NCBI GenBank assembly: GCA_014898415.1
Contig: RCTD01000005.1
Location: 806,001 to 870,000, forward strand
Length of the DNA stretch: 64,000 bases
Origin: Stromatinia cepivora
Taxonomy: Eukaryota; Ascomycota; Leotiomycetes; Helotiales; Sclerotiniaceae
Reading direction: 5' to 3'
The notes below the pieces were generated by a model. That model was given only the letters and a program-made list of their open reading frames with translations. It was not told where the DNA came from and did not search any database. Shown piece after piece: positions 23,844 to 35,324 of the stretch. Position numbers and translations under genes: made by a program. Numbering within the stretch: position 1 is the first letter of the stretch; each line of letters starts with the position of its first letter.

Positions 23844-25142
23844 ATGTCCGAATCAGTCATTCAGTTAGAATGCCAATGCAACAATTATCCTTGGGGCAAA
23901 CAGGGCAAGGAGTCTCTAGCAGCAAGGTATGCAGCTGCTACACCAGGAGGCAAATTCAAGCTCGATGAGAGTAAAGAGTACGCAGAGATGTGGATGGGAA
24001 CATATCCAACTACGCCATCTCTCATCTTGTCAAACGGCAAAGATTTACAGGAACATCTTAACACCAACAAGGAGAAGTTGATTGGAAAACCAATGTTCGA
24101 TAAATTCGGAGTAGATCTACCATATTTACTAAAGGTACTTGTCTCCTCCCTGCCACATTATCTGCGAATGTCCATACTGACCTCATAATATTAGATTCTT
24201 TCAATAGCCAAAGCTCTGCCTCTACAAATTCACCCTGACAAGGACCTTGCAACCAAGCTCCATAAACAAGATCCCGAGAAATTCGGAGACCCAAACCACA
24301 AACCGGAAATCGCTGTTGCCCTTGGAAAATTCGAAACATTCGTTGGCTGGAAACCTCTTTCTGAAATCCAATCCCTATTTACCAGCATCCCAGTCCTGAG
24401 CTCCAAATTCCTCACCTCCCCATCCGACACCATCGATAAAGATACTTTAAAATTCATCGTACACAAAATCCTCACCCTTTCAGATGACGAAGTAACATCT
24501 ATTTACAACGCCCTCAAAGAAACCCCTTCTTCAGAGTTCCCTACCTCATCATACATCCCCGAGCTTCTCCCCCGTCTCGCCTCCCAATATTCCGCCTCCG
24601 ACCCAGGAAACCTCGTTGCCCTCCTCACAATGAACTTTTTGACCCTCCAAAAAGGCGATGCCATCTACGTCCCCGCGGACGGTATCCATGCATACCTCTC
24701 CGGCGACATCGTAGAATGCATGGCTCGCTCCGACAACGTAATAAACACCGGATTCTGTCCCCGCGCCGACCGCGACTCTGCCGAATTATTCAGCGCTGCT
24801 CTTACCTTTTCTCCCCTCGGAAAAGATGACTGTATTCTCAAACCTACATTAAGCTCCAAGGGTAAAAAAGGAAGAACAAAAGTGTTAGCACCACCTATGA
24901 GTGAATTCGACATGTTGGTAATGGCACTCGAAAGAGGCGAAAAGGAAACAATTGAGCAGTTGGGAGGACCAAGTATAATGGTTGTTACGGGTGGTAAAGG
25001 ATTTATGAAAGCGGGCGAGGAAAAGTTTGAGCTGAAGGAGGGATATGTATTTTTCGTGGGTGTAGGTACGGAGTTGGAGTTTGCAGCTGAGGAGGGATTG
25101 GAGGCACATATTGCTTTTTGTGAAACGCAGAGATTTTTATGA
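23844..25142 (+). CDS. Mannose-6-phosphate isomerase, type I
   Basis: Zinc enzyme that interconverts fructose-6-phosphate and mannose-6-phosphate, feeding GDP-mannose for glycoproteins and cell wall. Exons 23844-24134 and 24195-25142 (60-bp intron, GTACTT..TATTAG) give 412 residues, near the usual fungal length. The start MSESVIQLECQCNNYPWGK was preferred over an in-frame ATG 16 codons upstream because family members begin just before the Q-C-x-x-N-Y-P-W-G motif. Splicing rebuilds LLKILSIAKALPLQIHPDK, with zinc ligands Q and H. The type I signature GDAIYVPADGIHAYLSG carries the ligand His at residue 262 and is followed by ECMARSDNVINTGF. The C-terminal cupin-like part ends CETQRFL. No defects seen. 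Confidence 0.95.
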
Positions 25143-25615
25143 TATCCGATGAGAGTAGGATATGCTGGTAGCACGTAAATTAGATGTTGGCCTACCTACT
25201 CCACCATACACGACAGCCGCTAAAGGTTACGACATGAAATGAAATTTACAGAAGAATGTTATATTGTACAGGATCTTGATATGCGAAGTTTCCCTTTACG
25301 AAATGGTTACGAGATATCTTTGATGCTCAAACTGCAGTACAATATCAATTCATGAAGAGTGACCTAATACCATAGAAGCGATCTAGTTGTCGAACATAGG
25401 TTTATACACCCAGGAGCAATTATCCCGTTTGAGAATCACCATAACATCGAGGAAGATCTCGAAAAAAATTATGAATTAAATAAAATACAAACTAAATCTC
25501 AATCTCACTAAACAACCATAACCCGAAAGCCCAACCATGAAAACAATCCCCAAAGCCCATTTCCTATTTCTTCCATTTCAACTATTCAAAGCGCCCAAGC
25601 CATCAAAAGAATGTA
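25143..25615. other. Intergenic, 3' region of the isomerase gene
   Basis: No gene recognised. AT-leaning sequence with no notable repeats. Confidence 0.5.
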
Positions 25616-25880
25616 TCAACCCCCCCTCCAATTCCCCATCCTAGCATAAAGCCACAACCAGTGCCGCAGCGAAGGAATCAGAAAGTAGTATCTCAATCCG
25701 ATCATTCTCCAAAGAGTCCGGTCGAATACAAGAAACGGGAGTGTTGACAGAGAAACTCGCGGTACGCCGGTATATGAAAAGAAGAACAAGACGTTCGGGA
25801 TTTCTGGGCTCCAGCTGAGTTGGCTTATTCTGCGCACGAAGACTAATTGGCACGATACTGTGAAGGATCTCGTGGCAACT
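25616..25880 (-). other. Possible exon of a membrane protein
   Basis: A minus-strand frame open from just after a TAA at about 25882 reads hydrophobic and aromatic-rich, for example PEIPNVLFFFSYTGVPRVS, RTLWRMIGLRYYFLIP and SLRHWLWLYARMGNW, then stops. The composition is more protein-like than the longer overlapping 162-codon frame. No upstream exon with a start could be joined with confidence, and no family is recognised. It may also be chance. Confidence 0.25.
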
Positions 25881-26143
25881 TAAGAATGTGCGGGAAAGGT
25901 GTGGAGAGAAGAGGAGAGGATTGGTACTCCCTGGATGTGTAGTTCTCATAGATATGTTTGGAAATGGTCGAGTACAGTTTACGAAAAGCGATATACAAAC
26001 ACTATTGAGGTAAGATTTTGACAAATTATGCGGATAACCCGCTCTTATATCCTCACTGCGTTTTCCTGGTCTCAGGATCGACAGTTGTTGGAGGGTTGCT
26101 CCCCTCTTGCAGCTTCTTCGTTTACCCACTCGGTAGTTTCTGC

Positions 26144-27154
26144 CTATGCCTGTTCTTCTTCATCATCAGCATCATCACCTCCAACATCAATCACAGTCTC
26201 GCCAGCTCTTTCGAGCACGGCTCTACTCCAAGTTCGGGTCCATTTCCAAATTGTCTAAAGAATGTTAGCAAATTTATGGTTTGCAGCTCGGTAGTAACTT
26301 ACAACTAAGAAAGCGCCAACACCAATAATGACAAGCGTCCAACTGATGTTCTCCAGACGATTTCGACCTGTTCCAGCTCGGACGCGGCCGCCTCCAAACA
26401 AGCCAGTTTGTCTTACATTCCACCAGCTGAATGAGGACATTGCGAAGAAAATCTTAACAAATCCCAGCATTCCCAAGGATGCCAATCCCTTTAATAGATG
26501 CTCAGTCCAAGTCGTTGTCTCAGTCTCCACGATATGTAGAGCAGGACCACTCCCTCCCATCGAAGGGAAAGAAAGAATCGTGCCATACGGATCCAGATAG
26601 AGGTTGATGATCGGATCTGCAATGAAGCCCATGACGAAAATCGTCACAAACAATATCGTCAAAGTCAGACATAATTGTGTGAATGCACTACTAATCAAAT
26701 GACCCCACTTCATTCTCTGTAAACGGTATCGAAATTTGCACGTAGGACATTCATAATAATTCCGTGCCCCGTAAAGCGGATCTGCATGTCTCCAGGCTGT
26801 CAAACAGCCTTCATGAACATGTCTTTGACTTCCTTTGCACTTGCACGGTCGCATTAGACGGCCCAACTCAGGATCTTCCGATGTGTATGTTACTCGAGGT
26901 GTCGGATTGAGAATTGAAGCTATGCCTGCGGTAGGAGTTTCGAAGGTTGGTTCGACGGTTTCGAGACATATTCGACATTGTCGGGATGGATAATATCTTT
27001 GACGTTTTGGTTCCGGCTCTGGTTCTGGCACAGGAGCTTCTTGATGCGCATGCTTGTCCTCTGTGTATACGTCGTTCTGATTTTGGCAGGAGGATTGCGA
27101 GGCAAGTTCTTCAGCAATATTGCCCCACGACCATGCGGTAACTGGAGCTGACAT
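26144..27154 (-). CDS. RING-CH (MARCH-type) membrane E3 ubiquitin ligase
   Basis: Predicted membrane-anchored ubiquitin ligase. Exons 27154-26303 and 26254-26144, separated by a 48-bp intron (GTAAGT..TTTAG), give 320 residues. A C4HC3 RING-CH domain is visible: C60-x2-C63, then CKC at 104/106, H114-x2-C117, C136-x2-C139. Conserved neighbours include RPCKCKGSQRHVHEGCLTAW and YYECPTCKFRY. Three likely membrane spans follow, at about 151-177, 218-240 and 265-283. The spliced tail TIWKWTRTWSRAVLERAGE ends in an acidic DDADDEEEQA. Without splicing the protein would end at a stop formed by the last intron codon. The start is the ATG at MSAPVTAWSWGN; a longer in-frame upstream extension looks like 5' leader. 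The gene is divergent from the proteasome gene. The substrate is unknown. Confidence 0.88.
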
Positions 27155-27994
27155 TTTTTGGTGATTTTGTTTTTGTGATGAATTCAGAAGATATGAAGCT
27201 TCGAAGTTATGACGATGCTGCTTATAATGATTTTCCGATTTCCGATGAATTGTCAGCTGGAAAATTAGCTCCTGCGGGCTTTGGAAAAACAAAGAGAAAG
27301 TTCCACTAAGAGCTATAAGTTTACTGTATGTACTAAAGTCAGTGTACAGATAGTTAATAAGATCAATCATAGGGAAACTTCAATAAAGAAGTACGAAGAG
27401 TATATAGAGACATGGACAACAATATTGAGATGTGGCTTCTTGATGGCTTTTGAAAAAAATGTTTTGGTTGTTTTTCAATCTGAATCGGATTTCTGAGGTG
27501 TGCGTTTTGTACGATCGCGCTAGTAAAATCCCCGAAAGTTGTTTCCTTACATTTCTAGAAAACATATCTAGGTACCTACCTAGGTAGTATCCAGGGCGAT
27601 ATTTAGAAAAAACTACCAAAATAATTACCTATAATAAAATATGATTAGAATTAAAAGTCCTATATTGGAAAATCATGGAATAATTCTTACCCGTGAGAAA
27701 TCATGTAAAATGTGTATTTTTCATCGAGATATTTACCAAAAACTGGAGGGCGCTGTATTTGCCCATATATCAGTTGATGCCTGGCGCTTGAGCACACTTG
27801 CTGCCAGATATTTAAGGCTCTAATTTTTATCGCGTCGTGGACCTGAGCTGCCTGTAGCTCTGAAGTCCAACGACCCCGGAAATACAGCTTCAATCTCTAC
27901 ACATCCCACCCATACTTTACATTTCTGTCAACCCTTTTCTGTCATTTCGAACCCTCAAAACTCTGTGAGATAAGTTTTCTAATAAACAGATACA
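27155..27994. other. Shared divergent upstream region
   Basis: About 840 bp between the RING-CH ligase and proteasome alpha2 genes, transcribed apart. Includes CTAGGTACCTACCTAGGTA near 27570-27588, an imperfect palindrome of the kind common in these genomes. No gene supported. Confidence 0.4.
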
Positions 27995-29116
27995 ATGGCG
28001 GATAGATATTCTTTCTCCTTGACAACCTTCTCCCCCAGGTATGATTGAAATAGAGCTTCCCAGGGACTTCATTATGTGATATACTATACATGCCAAAGTG
28101 CTTTGCTAACATTTGCAGTGGGAAGCTGGTTCAAATAGGTTCGTACTATCAAAATGAAGCTCGATTCTGATATGCGCCAAGCCCCAACCATACTTTTGAT
28201 ATATCCCACCAGCTCTATGTACTAACCAAATCGCAAACAGAATATGCCTTAAATGCCGTCAACCAAGGTGTTACTGCATTGGGAATTAAAGGTACATATA
28301 TATCCTCTCTTAATCTGCGTATTTGTACTAACTTATCCATAGCTACCAACGGCATTGTCCTCGCCACGGAAAAGAAATCCTCATCAACCCTCATCGATCC
28401 ACCCTCCCTCTCAAAAGTCTCCCTCATCACTCCAAACATCGGCATGGTCTACTCCGGCATGGGACCTGATTACCGTGTACTTGTCGACAAGGCCCGCAAA
28501 GTATCCCACACCGGTTACAAGCGCATCTACAACGAATACCCACCTACTCGGATATTAGTACAAGATGTTGCGAGGGTGATGCAAGAAGCTACTCAGTCTG
28601 GAGGTGTACGACCATATGGTGTTAGTTTGTTGATTGCAGGTTGGGATGATGGGATTGAGCCAGAGTCAGAAGAGGTTGTTGGTGCGGAGGTACATCCTGA
28701 TGAGAAGAAACCATCAGGCAAGACTGGTGGTATTTTGAAGGGCGGACCTATGTTATACCAAGTTGATCCAAGTGGTAGTTACTTTCCATGGAAGGCAACC
28801 GCTATCGGAAAGAATGCTACTTCGGCGAAGACTTTCTTGGAGAAGAGATATACCGAAGGGTTGGAGTTGGAAGATGCTGTACACATTGCTCTATTGACGT
28901 TGAAGGAGACCATTGAAGGAGAGATGAATGGCGATACAGTAGAGATCGGCAAGTTTAACAACTCAAATATATGCTCTACTTTGCTAACACATTCTAGGTA
29001 TCGTGGGACCACCAGCCGATCATTTGTTGGGCATTGAGGGAGTCGAGAGTGCTCAAGGCCCACGTTTTAGAAAACTGAGCCCTCAAGAAATTGAGGATTA
29101 CCTTACGAATCTATGA
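27995..29116 (+). CDS. PRE8: 20S proteasome subunit alpha type 2
   Basis: Structural alpha-ring subunit of the 20S core. Five exons are modelled: 27995-28038, 28119-28138, 28241-28291, 28343-28948 and 28998-29116, total 279 residues. The alpha-subunit N-terminal signature is rebuilt across introns: [20 protein letters not shown] (residues 4-23), then [19 protein letters not shown]. Further family blocks are [16 protein letters not shown] and [13 protein letters not shown], and [20 protein letters not shown]. Exon 2 is only 20 bp. The last intron uses a GC donor (GCAAGT), which is the only choice that keeps [15 protein letters not shown]. An acidic insertion of about 30 residues ([17 protein letters not shown]...) makes it longer than the roughly 250-residue yeast protein. 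Gene order is convergent with the RCC1-like gene, 177 bp apart. Confidence 0.93.
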
Positions 29117-29293
29117 GCTACTTTTCTTTTCTTCTGCAATAGCAATGAACTTTAACGTAGCCCCAAGGCCATGATGTATTATAGAGTGGCATAAGAAGGC
29201 AAAATGAGCACAGAGATACCATACTGAATACTTGTTTCTCTAAATCTTTGCTCCCACTTTGATGTGAAAGCAAAGCCTATCTCATTCCCAGCT

Positions 29294-30861
29294 TCATGAA
29301 GAGATACCAGTATCCTCCACAAAAACAAAACTACACTTATACCCCGCCCAAACCCCTACACAGCTCTTCCTGCTCCCCTCCCCAAAATCCAAACCTACCA
29401 ATCTCCACTCCTCACATCTCCCCTTCTCCTCTTCCCCAAGTCCAAGCTGTCCATTCCCATTCTCTCCAATAACATATAATTCTCCCTCAGTCGTAAGTAC
29501 CAACATGTGATTTTCACCAATGCTGAAATCGAGGATATCGGCTCCGTGGATATCTAGGGGCATGGGATCATAGTCGTTTGAGGATGATGAAGATTGGGAT
29601 GAGGAGGATGGGAATGAGAGTTCGGGGATTATAGAGGGGACATTGGTGCGGCCCCAGATATACAGATCGTGTCCGCTAGTTAGAGCGGCGGTTAGGGGGC
29701 CCGAGGATGATAGTTTTTGGATGGGTCCGGTGGGGAGGGAGTTGAGGGATGGGAGGTAAGTGGGGAGGGATGCCGGATTCGAAGAGCTGATTTCGCGGCC
29801 CAGACAGGTGGGATATCGTTCGTCGCCCCAGGTGTAGACGTTTCCTTCACGGGTGAGAGCACTGAAGGTGGTGGTGTTGGAGACGAGTTGCGTGATGTGA
29901 GGCAGGGGAAATGTGAAGTCTGGATTGCGGCGGGACAGATAGCTGGGGAGTGAAGGGTATTGGACTAGGTTTTTTGGAGTAAATTCTGGGGGTTGTTAGT
30001 GCGTTGGATTAAGTTTGTTGGAGTAAATTCTGGGGGTTGTTAGCGCGTTGGTAGAGGTGGGTTTGTGACTTACCTGCGATCTTGTCGTTTCCTGCTGCTG
30101 TGGCATTTCGTGATTGCTCCTCGGATGTTCTGAAAGGTGTTTCTTCTCCTTGGTGTTGCGTGCCATTCTTTGTGGTGATTTGCTCGAGTTGTGCTTGTAA
30201 GAACCCGTCTGGATGGCCGGCAACTTTGATCTTCTCAGCGGGGCTTGAAGGGTCGTTTGATATTGCTGCTACAATTGAAAGCAGATTAGTGTCATATTTG
30301 ATGAGGTGGTATAGTGTTATGCGTGACAAGTTATCTGACTGGTTGAGGAACAAGATGGAGGCTGGCCTCAAACTCCGGCCAACACATGTGTGCAATAGAT
30401 ACACAGGCTTCTTATTACACCAAGCATTGCGGTAGCTGACTTGTGAGCCCCGGTGAGCTTTCACGTCGACTTTCGAATTCGAATAATCCAGTGAAAGAAG
30501 AAGAGCCCAAATAAGTAAGATAAATCAATCTAAAATTCAATCTACAGCGCCGAGCAGAATTGCTGCCCCCGAAGCCCTTATTATTCTCATTTACGAGGAC
30601 AATTATGTCGGATCATGTGAGATACACGTGATACCAGTTCAGAAATCTACAAGCTTAACACTCTCCGAAACAGAATACAAAAAGTCGAGAAGATCATATC
30701 AACATACCTAAACAAGCGGAAAAAGAAGTTCCAATAATTTTTATACTTCCCTTTGCTTTTAATACCCGTTGAAAGGCAAAAACATCCTCAGGTTCATCAG
30801 GAAGATCTCCCTCGAATTGAAGTTGATTCCAAGCATTAAACCCACATGCCCATAACTCCAT
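29294..30861 (-). CDS. RCC1-repeat (Ats1-like) protein
   Basis: Beta-propeller protein of the RCC1 repeat family; role unknown. Exons 30861-30708, 30268-30074 and 29985-29294 give 346 residues. The introns are 439 bp (GTATGT..TTGTAG), unusually long for this window, and 88 bp (GTAAGT..CCCAG). The start is MELWACGFNAWNQLQFEGD, the typical opening blade. Later repeats are VYTWGDERYPTCLGRE, DLYIWGRTNVP and ELYVIGENGNGQLGLGEEE, with a final VGVWAGYKCSFVFVED. A Ser-rich loop (SSSSQSSSSSNDYD) interrupts one repeat. The third exon has two candidate acceptors created by a 44-bp tandem duplication; only the downstream copy keeps the frame. Divergent from the Hsp70-like gene. Confidence 0.8.
29962..30049. 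repeat. 44-bp tandem duplication covering a splice acceptor
   Basis: Units 29962-30005 and 30006-30049 differ at 4 of 44 positions. Each contains, on the minus strand, CTAACAACCCCCAG followed by AATTTACTCC, so branch site and 3' splice site of the RCC1-like gene's second intron are duplicated. The copy nearer the exon is the productive one. Confidence 0.9.
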
Positions 30862-31733
30862 TCTTGGATTGTCGTACCACAGAAAGATGCAGCCTTAGAA
30901 AGTTTTCAGCCCTACCAAAACAAGAGTTGATCTGATTCTGGCACGATAGCCTGAAGAGGGTTGGAATTACGTCCGAAAAGGTTCGCTGATGTAACACTGA
31001 ATTGCGGCTAATTTGTAGGTTGGCTTAAACATTATTATGCTGCACGACCAACTCCACCATCACCTTAAAATAAACATTGCTCTTTTTTATTACAACTTTA
31101 TATATAAACTTCATCGGGTCGATCATACCTAACACGGCCGAAATAGTTAAATATCTTATTTTCATTCGACGATCCTGTTCAATAGCATATCTATCCCGAG
31201 GTACCCGTCAGTATTACTTCAGGCTTCCGATTCCATTTTCCTGCTGCCTATGGCGGAGTCTTGATTTGTCCTATCCTGCCCTCAATATTATTTCTTGATC
31301 AGTCATCGTTGTACTCCTTCATTTCTTGTGCGTGTCTTTTGAAGTTCGAAAGGATAACTTTTGAAACCCCATTTTTATCAGTCAAGAGTACTAGTATATA
31401 GTATATACAATACCATTTGTCGTTAATTCCCCCACGTTTACGCTTTACACCGGAAAAGCATTAAACAAACACTTTAAGCACCTGAAAACTTACATTATCT
31501 CCTGAAGTGCCGGCACGAATCTTTCTGATCAAGAACTGAGGAAGGAAATTAAACCAAACAAGTGGTCCTCTCCATTTTATTGATTGTTTTGCTCAAAGGG
31601 CTTGTTTGGGATTTGGCGGGGCTCAATTGAGCGGCATCAAGCGACCTCCTTCCTATCTCGACGCAATCACGATCGTGGTGGAAAAGCTTCGTGGTCGGTG
31701 TGTCCCTGAAACCAAAAACATCTATTATCATAA
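30862..31733. other. Divergent upstream region
   Basis: About 870 bp between the RCC1-like gene and the Hsp70-like gene. No supported gene. No repeats of note. Confidence 0.4.
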
Positions 31734-33971
31734 ATGGTCACCATGAATCTCAATCTACCTATCAGGACTGCTAGTCGGAGAAACGATGAAAGTCGGAATC
31801 ATTACACCTCTGGCAGCTATACACCCACTTCTTCAACCGAAGCAATCGCCGGACCAATACGAGAGCCAGCACCTGTGAATGAGAGACTAATTGTTGGACT
31901 AGATTTTGGGACAACATATTCTGGGTATGTATATTTTTACAGCTTATCTTGCCAAGATATTTGTGGCACCGCGAAAGCGTGATCTTGCACTTCTTGATAA
32001 TTACGCTTTTTCAGATATTCTATTGTTTGCGCTCTGTAGTCTTTGACAAGTTCGAGACCATTGTTTCCGGTCATATTTAAATCTTAGAGGTCTTCATCTC
32101 ATAAAAGATCGTGTTGATGGCGGTTTCTTCGTCTTAACGCCCCATACAAGCTTCTTCGCCATAGTTTGGATCTCAAATGTCAACACAAATACTAACATTA
32201 ATTCAGTGTTGCTGTTGTATACACATCGAATCCTGATGATATAGATATTATCAAAACTTGGCCTGGAAGTAATGGAATCACCTCCGACAAAGTTCCAACA
32301 GAAATAGGATACTCCAAACTGCCAGGATCACCAGCAGGGACTGAACCAACGATAAAATGGGGTTGTCAATTCCGTCCTGAGGAACCCCGACTGCGATGTA
32401 TCAAATTATTTCTCGACCGATCTCAAAAATTACCTTTTTACATCAGTCCGGCTGAAACTGCCAACCAGCTGAAGGAGCACAGCAAAAATGTTGTCGATGC
32501 TGTCAGTGATTATTTGACTCAGATTTATAAGCACACAATGGAGACTTTAACTCGCCGATATGGAGAATTATTCATGTCAACTACGAAAGTCGAATTTGTT
32601 CTTACTTGTCCAGCAGTCTGGTCTGATGCCGCGAAGAACACAACACTTCAAGCTGCGGAGAGAGCGGGAATGGGTGACAAGTCAGCCATCCAGATGATCA
32701 GTGAGCCGGAAGCAGCTGCCGTTTATACGCTGAAAGCCATCCAACCAAACCATCTACAAGCCGGTGACAATTTTGTGGTGTGTGATGCCGGAGGAGGGAC
32801 GGTAGATCTTATCGCTTATAAAATCATATCTCTCAAGCCACTGCAAGTAGAGGAATCCGCAGTAGGCACAGGAGGACTTTGTGGAAGCGCATTTCTCAAT
32901 TATCGGTTTGAGGAACATTGCAAGAGTAGGATAGGAGTCACAAGATTTGAAGAGATGAAAATGAAGAAAGCCAAATCATGGCAAATGGGATTAAAATACT
33001 GGGAAGAATACGTGAAACGAGATTTCGATGAAGACAACAATACTGAGTTCAATATTCCTCTTCCAGGTCTAGCAGATGATATAGATGCCGGTTTGGATGG
33101 TGGATTTTTCATTATGACAACTGCTCAAGTTAAAGATATTTTCGAGCCAGTCGTTAAAGAGGTGTGTGATTTGGTACAAGGCCAAGTTAATGGTATTAGA
33201 CAAAAAGGAGGTATTGTCTCGGGTATCGTACTTGTAGGGGGTTTCGGACAAAGCAACCATCTGTACAAAAGATTAAAATCGCACTTTAACAGCGCAGCTC
33301 CGCCACCTTATAGCGAACGACCAACCCACGCACAATCTGTAGCCTTAGCAGAAAGCAATTCTGTAGAGGTTATGCAGCCTATAAATGCATGGACTGCTGT
33401 AGTTCGAGGAGCGGTTCTCAAAGGTTTGGAGGGAAGTGTGGTGGTATCCAGGAAAGCTAGAATGCATTATGGAACCTCGTATGCAACGGTTTATGATGAG
33501 GATAAACATAATGTTAGTGAAAGATACTGGAGTCCATTATGGGAACGTTGGATGGTTAGTGATAGAATGCAATGGCATCTTAATAAGGTAGACTCTATTC
33601 TCCTCGCCCCTCTTTTCATCACTAACCCCACGCAGAGTGATACTCTCAGTACCGACACTCCCGTCTCGTTTCACTACACGCGCAATTTCCGCCCAGGGCA
33701 ATCACTAATCGTATCCGATGATCTCATTGCCTGCGATTCTGACGGCGAACCTCCAGCATCCTACACGAAGGGTCTCATAAGTGTGTGCACGCTAACCACG
33801 GATCTGGGAGCTGTCCCAAAGAGTATGTATACGAGATTGACCACTACAAGGGGAGTAGAATTTCTCAATTTGGATTTTACCCTGGAGATGGTGGTAGAAA
33901 GTGCAGGGCTGGCGTTTGAGTTGAAAGTGGATGGACATAGGTATGGGAGGGTGGAAGTGGAGTTTCATTGA
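31734..33971 (+). CDS. Hsp70-like ATPase, HSPA12-related fungal family
   Basis: Actin-fold ATPase with Hsp70 nucleotide-binding motifs but without the canonical substrate-binding domain, a divergent family expanded in filamentous fungi; function unknown. Exons 31734-31924, 32207-33587 and 33636-33971 give 635 residues. Phosphate-1 motif LIVGLDFGTTYSGVAVVY (from residue 52) is split by the 282-bp first intron. SEPEAAAVY precedes phosphate-2 motif VVCDAGGGTVDL (near residue 257), and adenosine motif IVLVGGFGQSNHLYKRL follows near residue 405. The second intron (48 bp, GTAGAC, branch CACTAACCC, acceptor CGCAG) is stop-free and in frame, so retention would insert 16 residues. The start could also be the ATG three codons later. 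Confidence 0.85.
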
Positions 33972-35324
33972 GGAGGGCGGATATCAAGAATGAGTTGATG
34001 GACCAACATACAGAGTTACGTGAGAGAATGGGCGGGAAGACTCGCAGGTTGCATAAAGGTCTCGAAGCTTTCTTTGCAAATTTCATCATGATCATTTGCG
34101 TAGCGTAAATACATATATTTTAGTTACAGCACAGCGATAGCAATAGCATCTAGATTTTTACACATCAATGAAGTCAAACTTCCAGAGCTGTCATAAATAA
34201 TGTTTCTCATAATCATGAAATATTGCTCGTGCTAGATACCTCTTTCTTTTTTCATGTATTAAGTACTCAAATCCTGATGGTTCTTAGCTTTCCCTTCTTA
34301 GTTCTCCTTCATTTCTTTTCTTTTCGCTTGTTTTCTATATATTTCTATCCTATTTCTTCATGCGTAACTTTTGCTTTTTTAATTTCCCCTACAGTACCTT
34401 ACTCTATGAATTTCCTTATATCGTCTATCATCCGTAAGGCAATAGTTTGCTTGGAATCAAGTAGACACAACATCAAATCTAGACGCATCGACAACTTGCG
34501 CCTTCGATAATGACATCGAAACACCGCCAAAATTAATGCAGAATCTAGGGTGGTGAAATTTAGCAATTATCTTTGTTGGTGATAATCGAGCGGTTGGTTA
34601 CATAATTGCCTCCGGAACTTCGAAGAATACAATCTCTGGCACGCAGCTTTTGACTCTCTTCCAGCTAATCTTTGCTCCGTACTCTTACAATGCGCTATGT
34701 AGTCTTTGAATCACTAGTACTATTGTAAATAGTCTGCTAGGTTAATGTCGTCGAGATCTTCGTGAATTCCTGGCCAGTTGCAATGACGGAGATATTATTC
34801 ATCGACCAGTAGCTGCGCTAAATATTGTCAATATTTAGGTTACCGCGTACAATATAATAACGAACATGAGATACTAACTCATGCAAAATTTCATCGCTAG
34901 ACGAATTGGAAGGATATTGATAGAGAAAAGAATTCTAAATGGCTATGTATCCGAGAAGCTGCGGAAAAGTTTAGCACGCATATAATAGGTGTGAAAATAC
35001 TCTCTTTCCTGTGGTGTGGCAATGGCAATGCCTTATGAACTGGCTGGTGCGCTTTCTGATTGTCATTTTTGTAGTCAAATCTATCAAGACAATGGAGGAA
35101 ATGGTACTCTAGTGCATCTATGTAGTTGGTTCATCATTGTTGTATTGATCCCATCGTTTGCACTGTTTTATTATGAGAAAACTTAGTAGGGAATGGGATG
35201 TGCGGTACAGGGGATATAGCGTGTATTCCATAGTAGAGCCCTTTAGAGACACCGAGATCCATTTTGGTAACTGCCTCAGTTGTTTATGTAGAATCTTTCC
35301 ATCCTGTAAAGTGTCAGCTCTGAT
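33972..35324. other. Intergenic region, no supported gene
   Basis: AT-leaning sequence with only short frames. A hydrophobic 95-codon plus-strand frame at 34223-34510 has the composition of T-rich non-coding DNA. Nothing recognisable. Confidence 0.5.

Noticed and set aside
24665..25174. 169-codon minus-strand open frame
   Set aside because: Antisense shadow of the mannose-6-phosphate isomerase second exon, which has clear family motifs.
25641..26129. 162-codon minus-strand open frame
   Set aside because: Arg/Ser/Pro-rich without motifs and overlapped by a more protein-like frame; not convincing as a gene.
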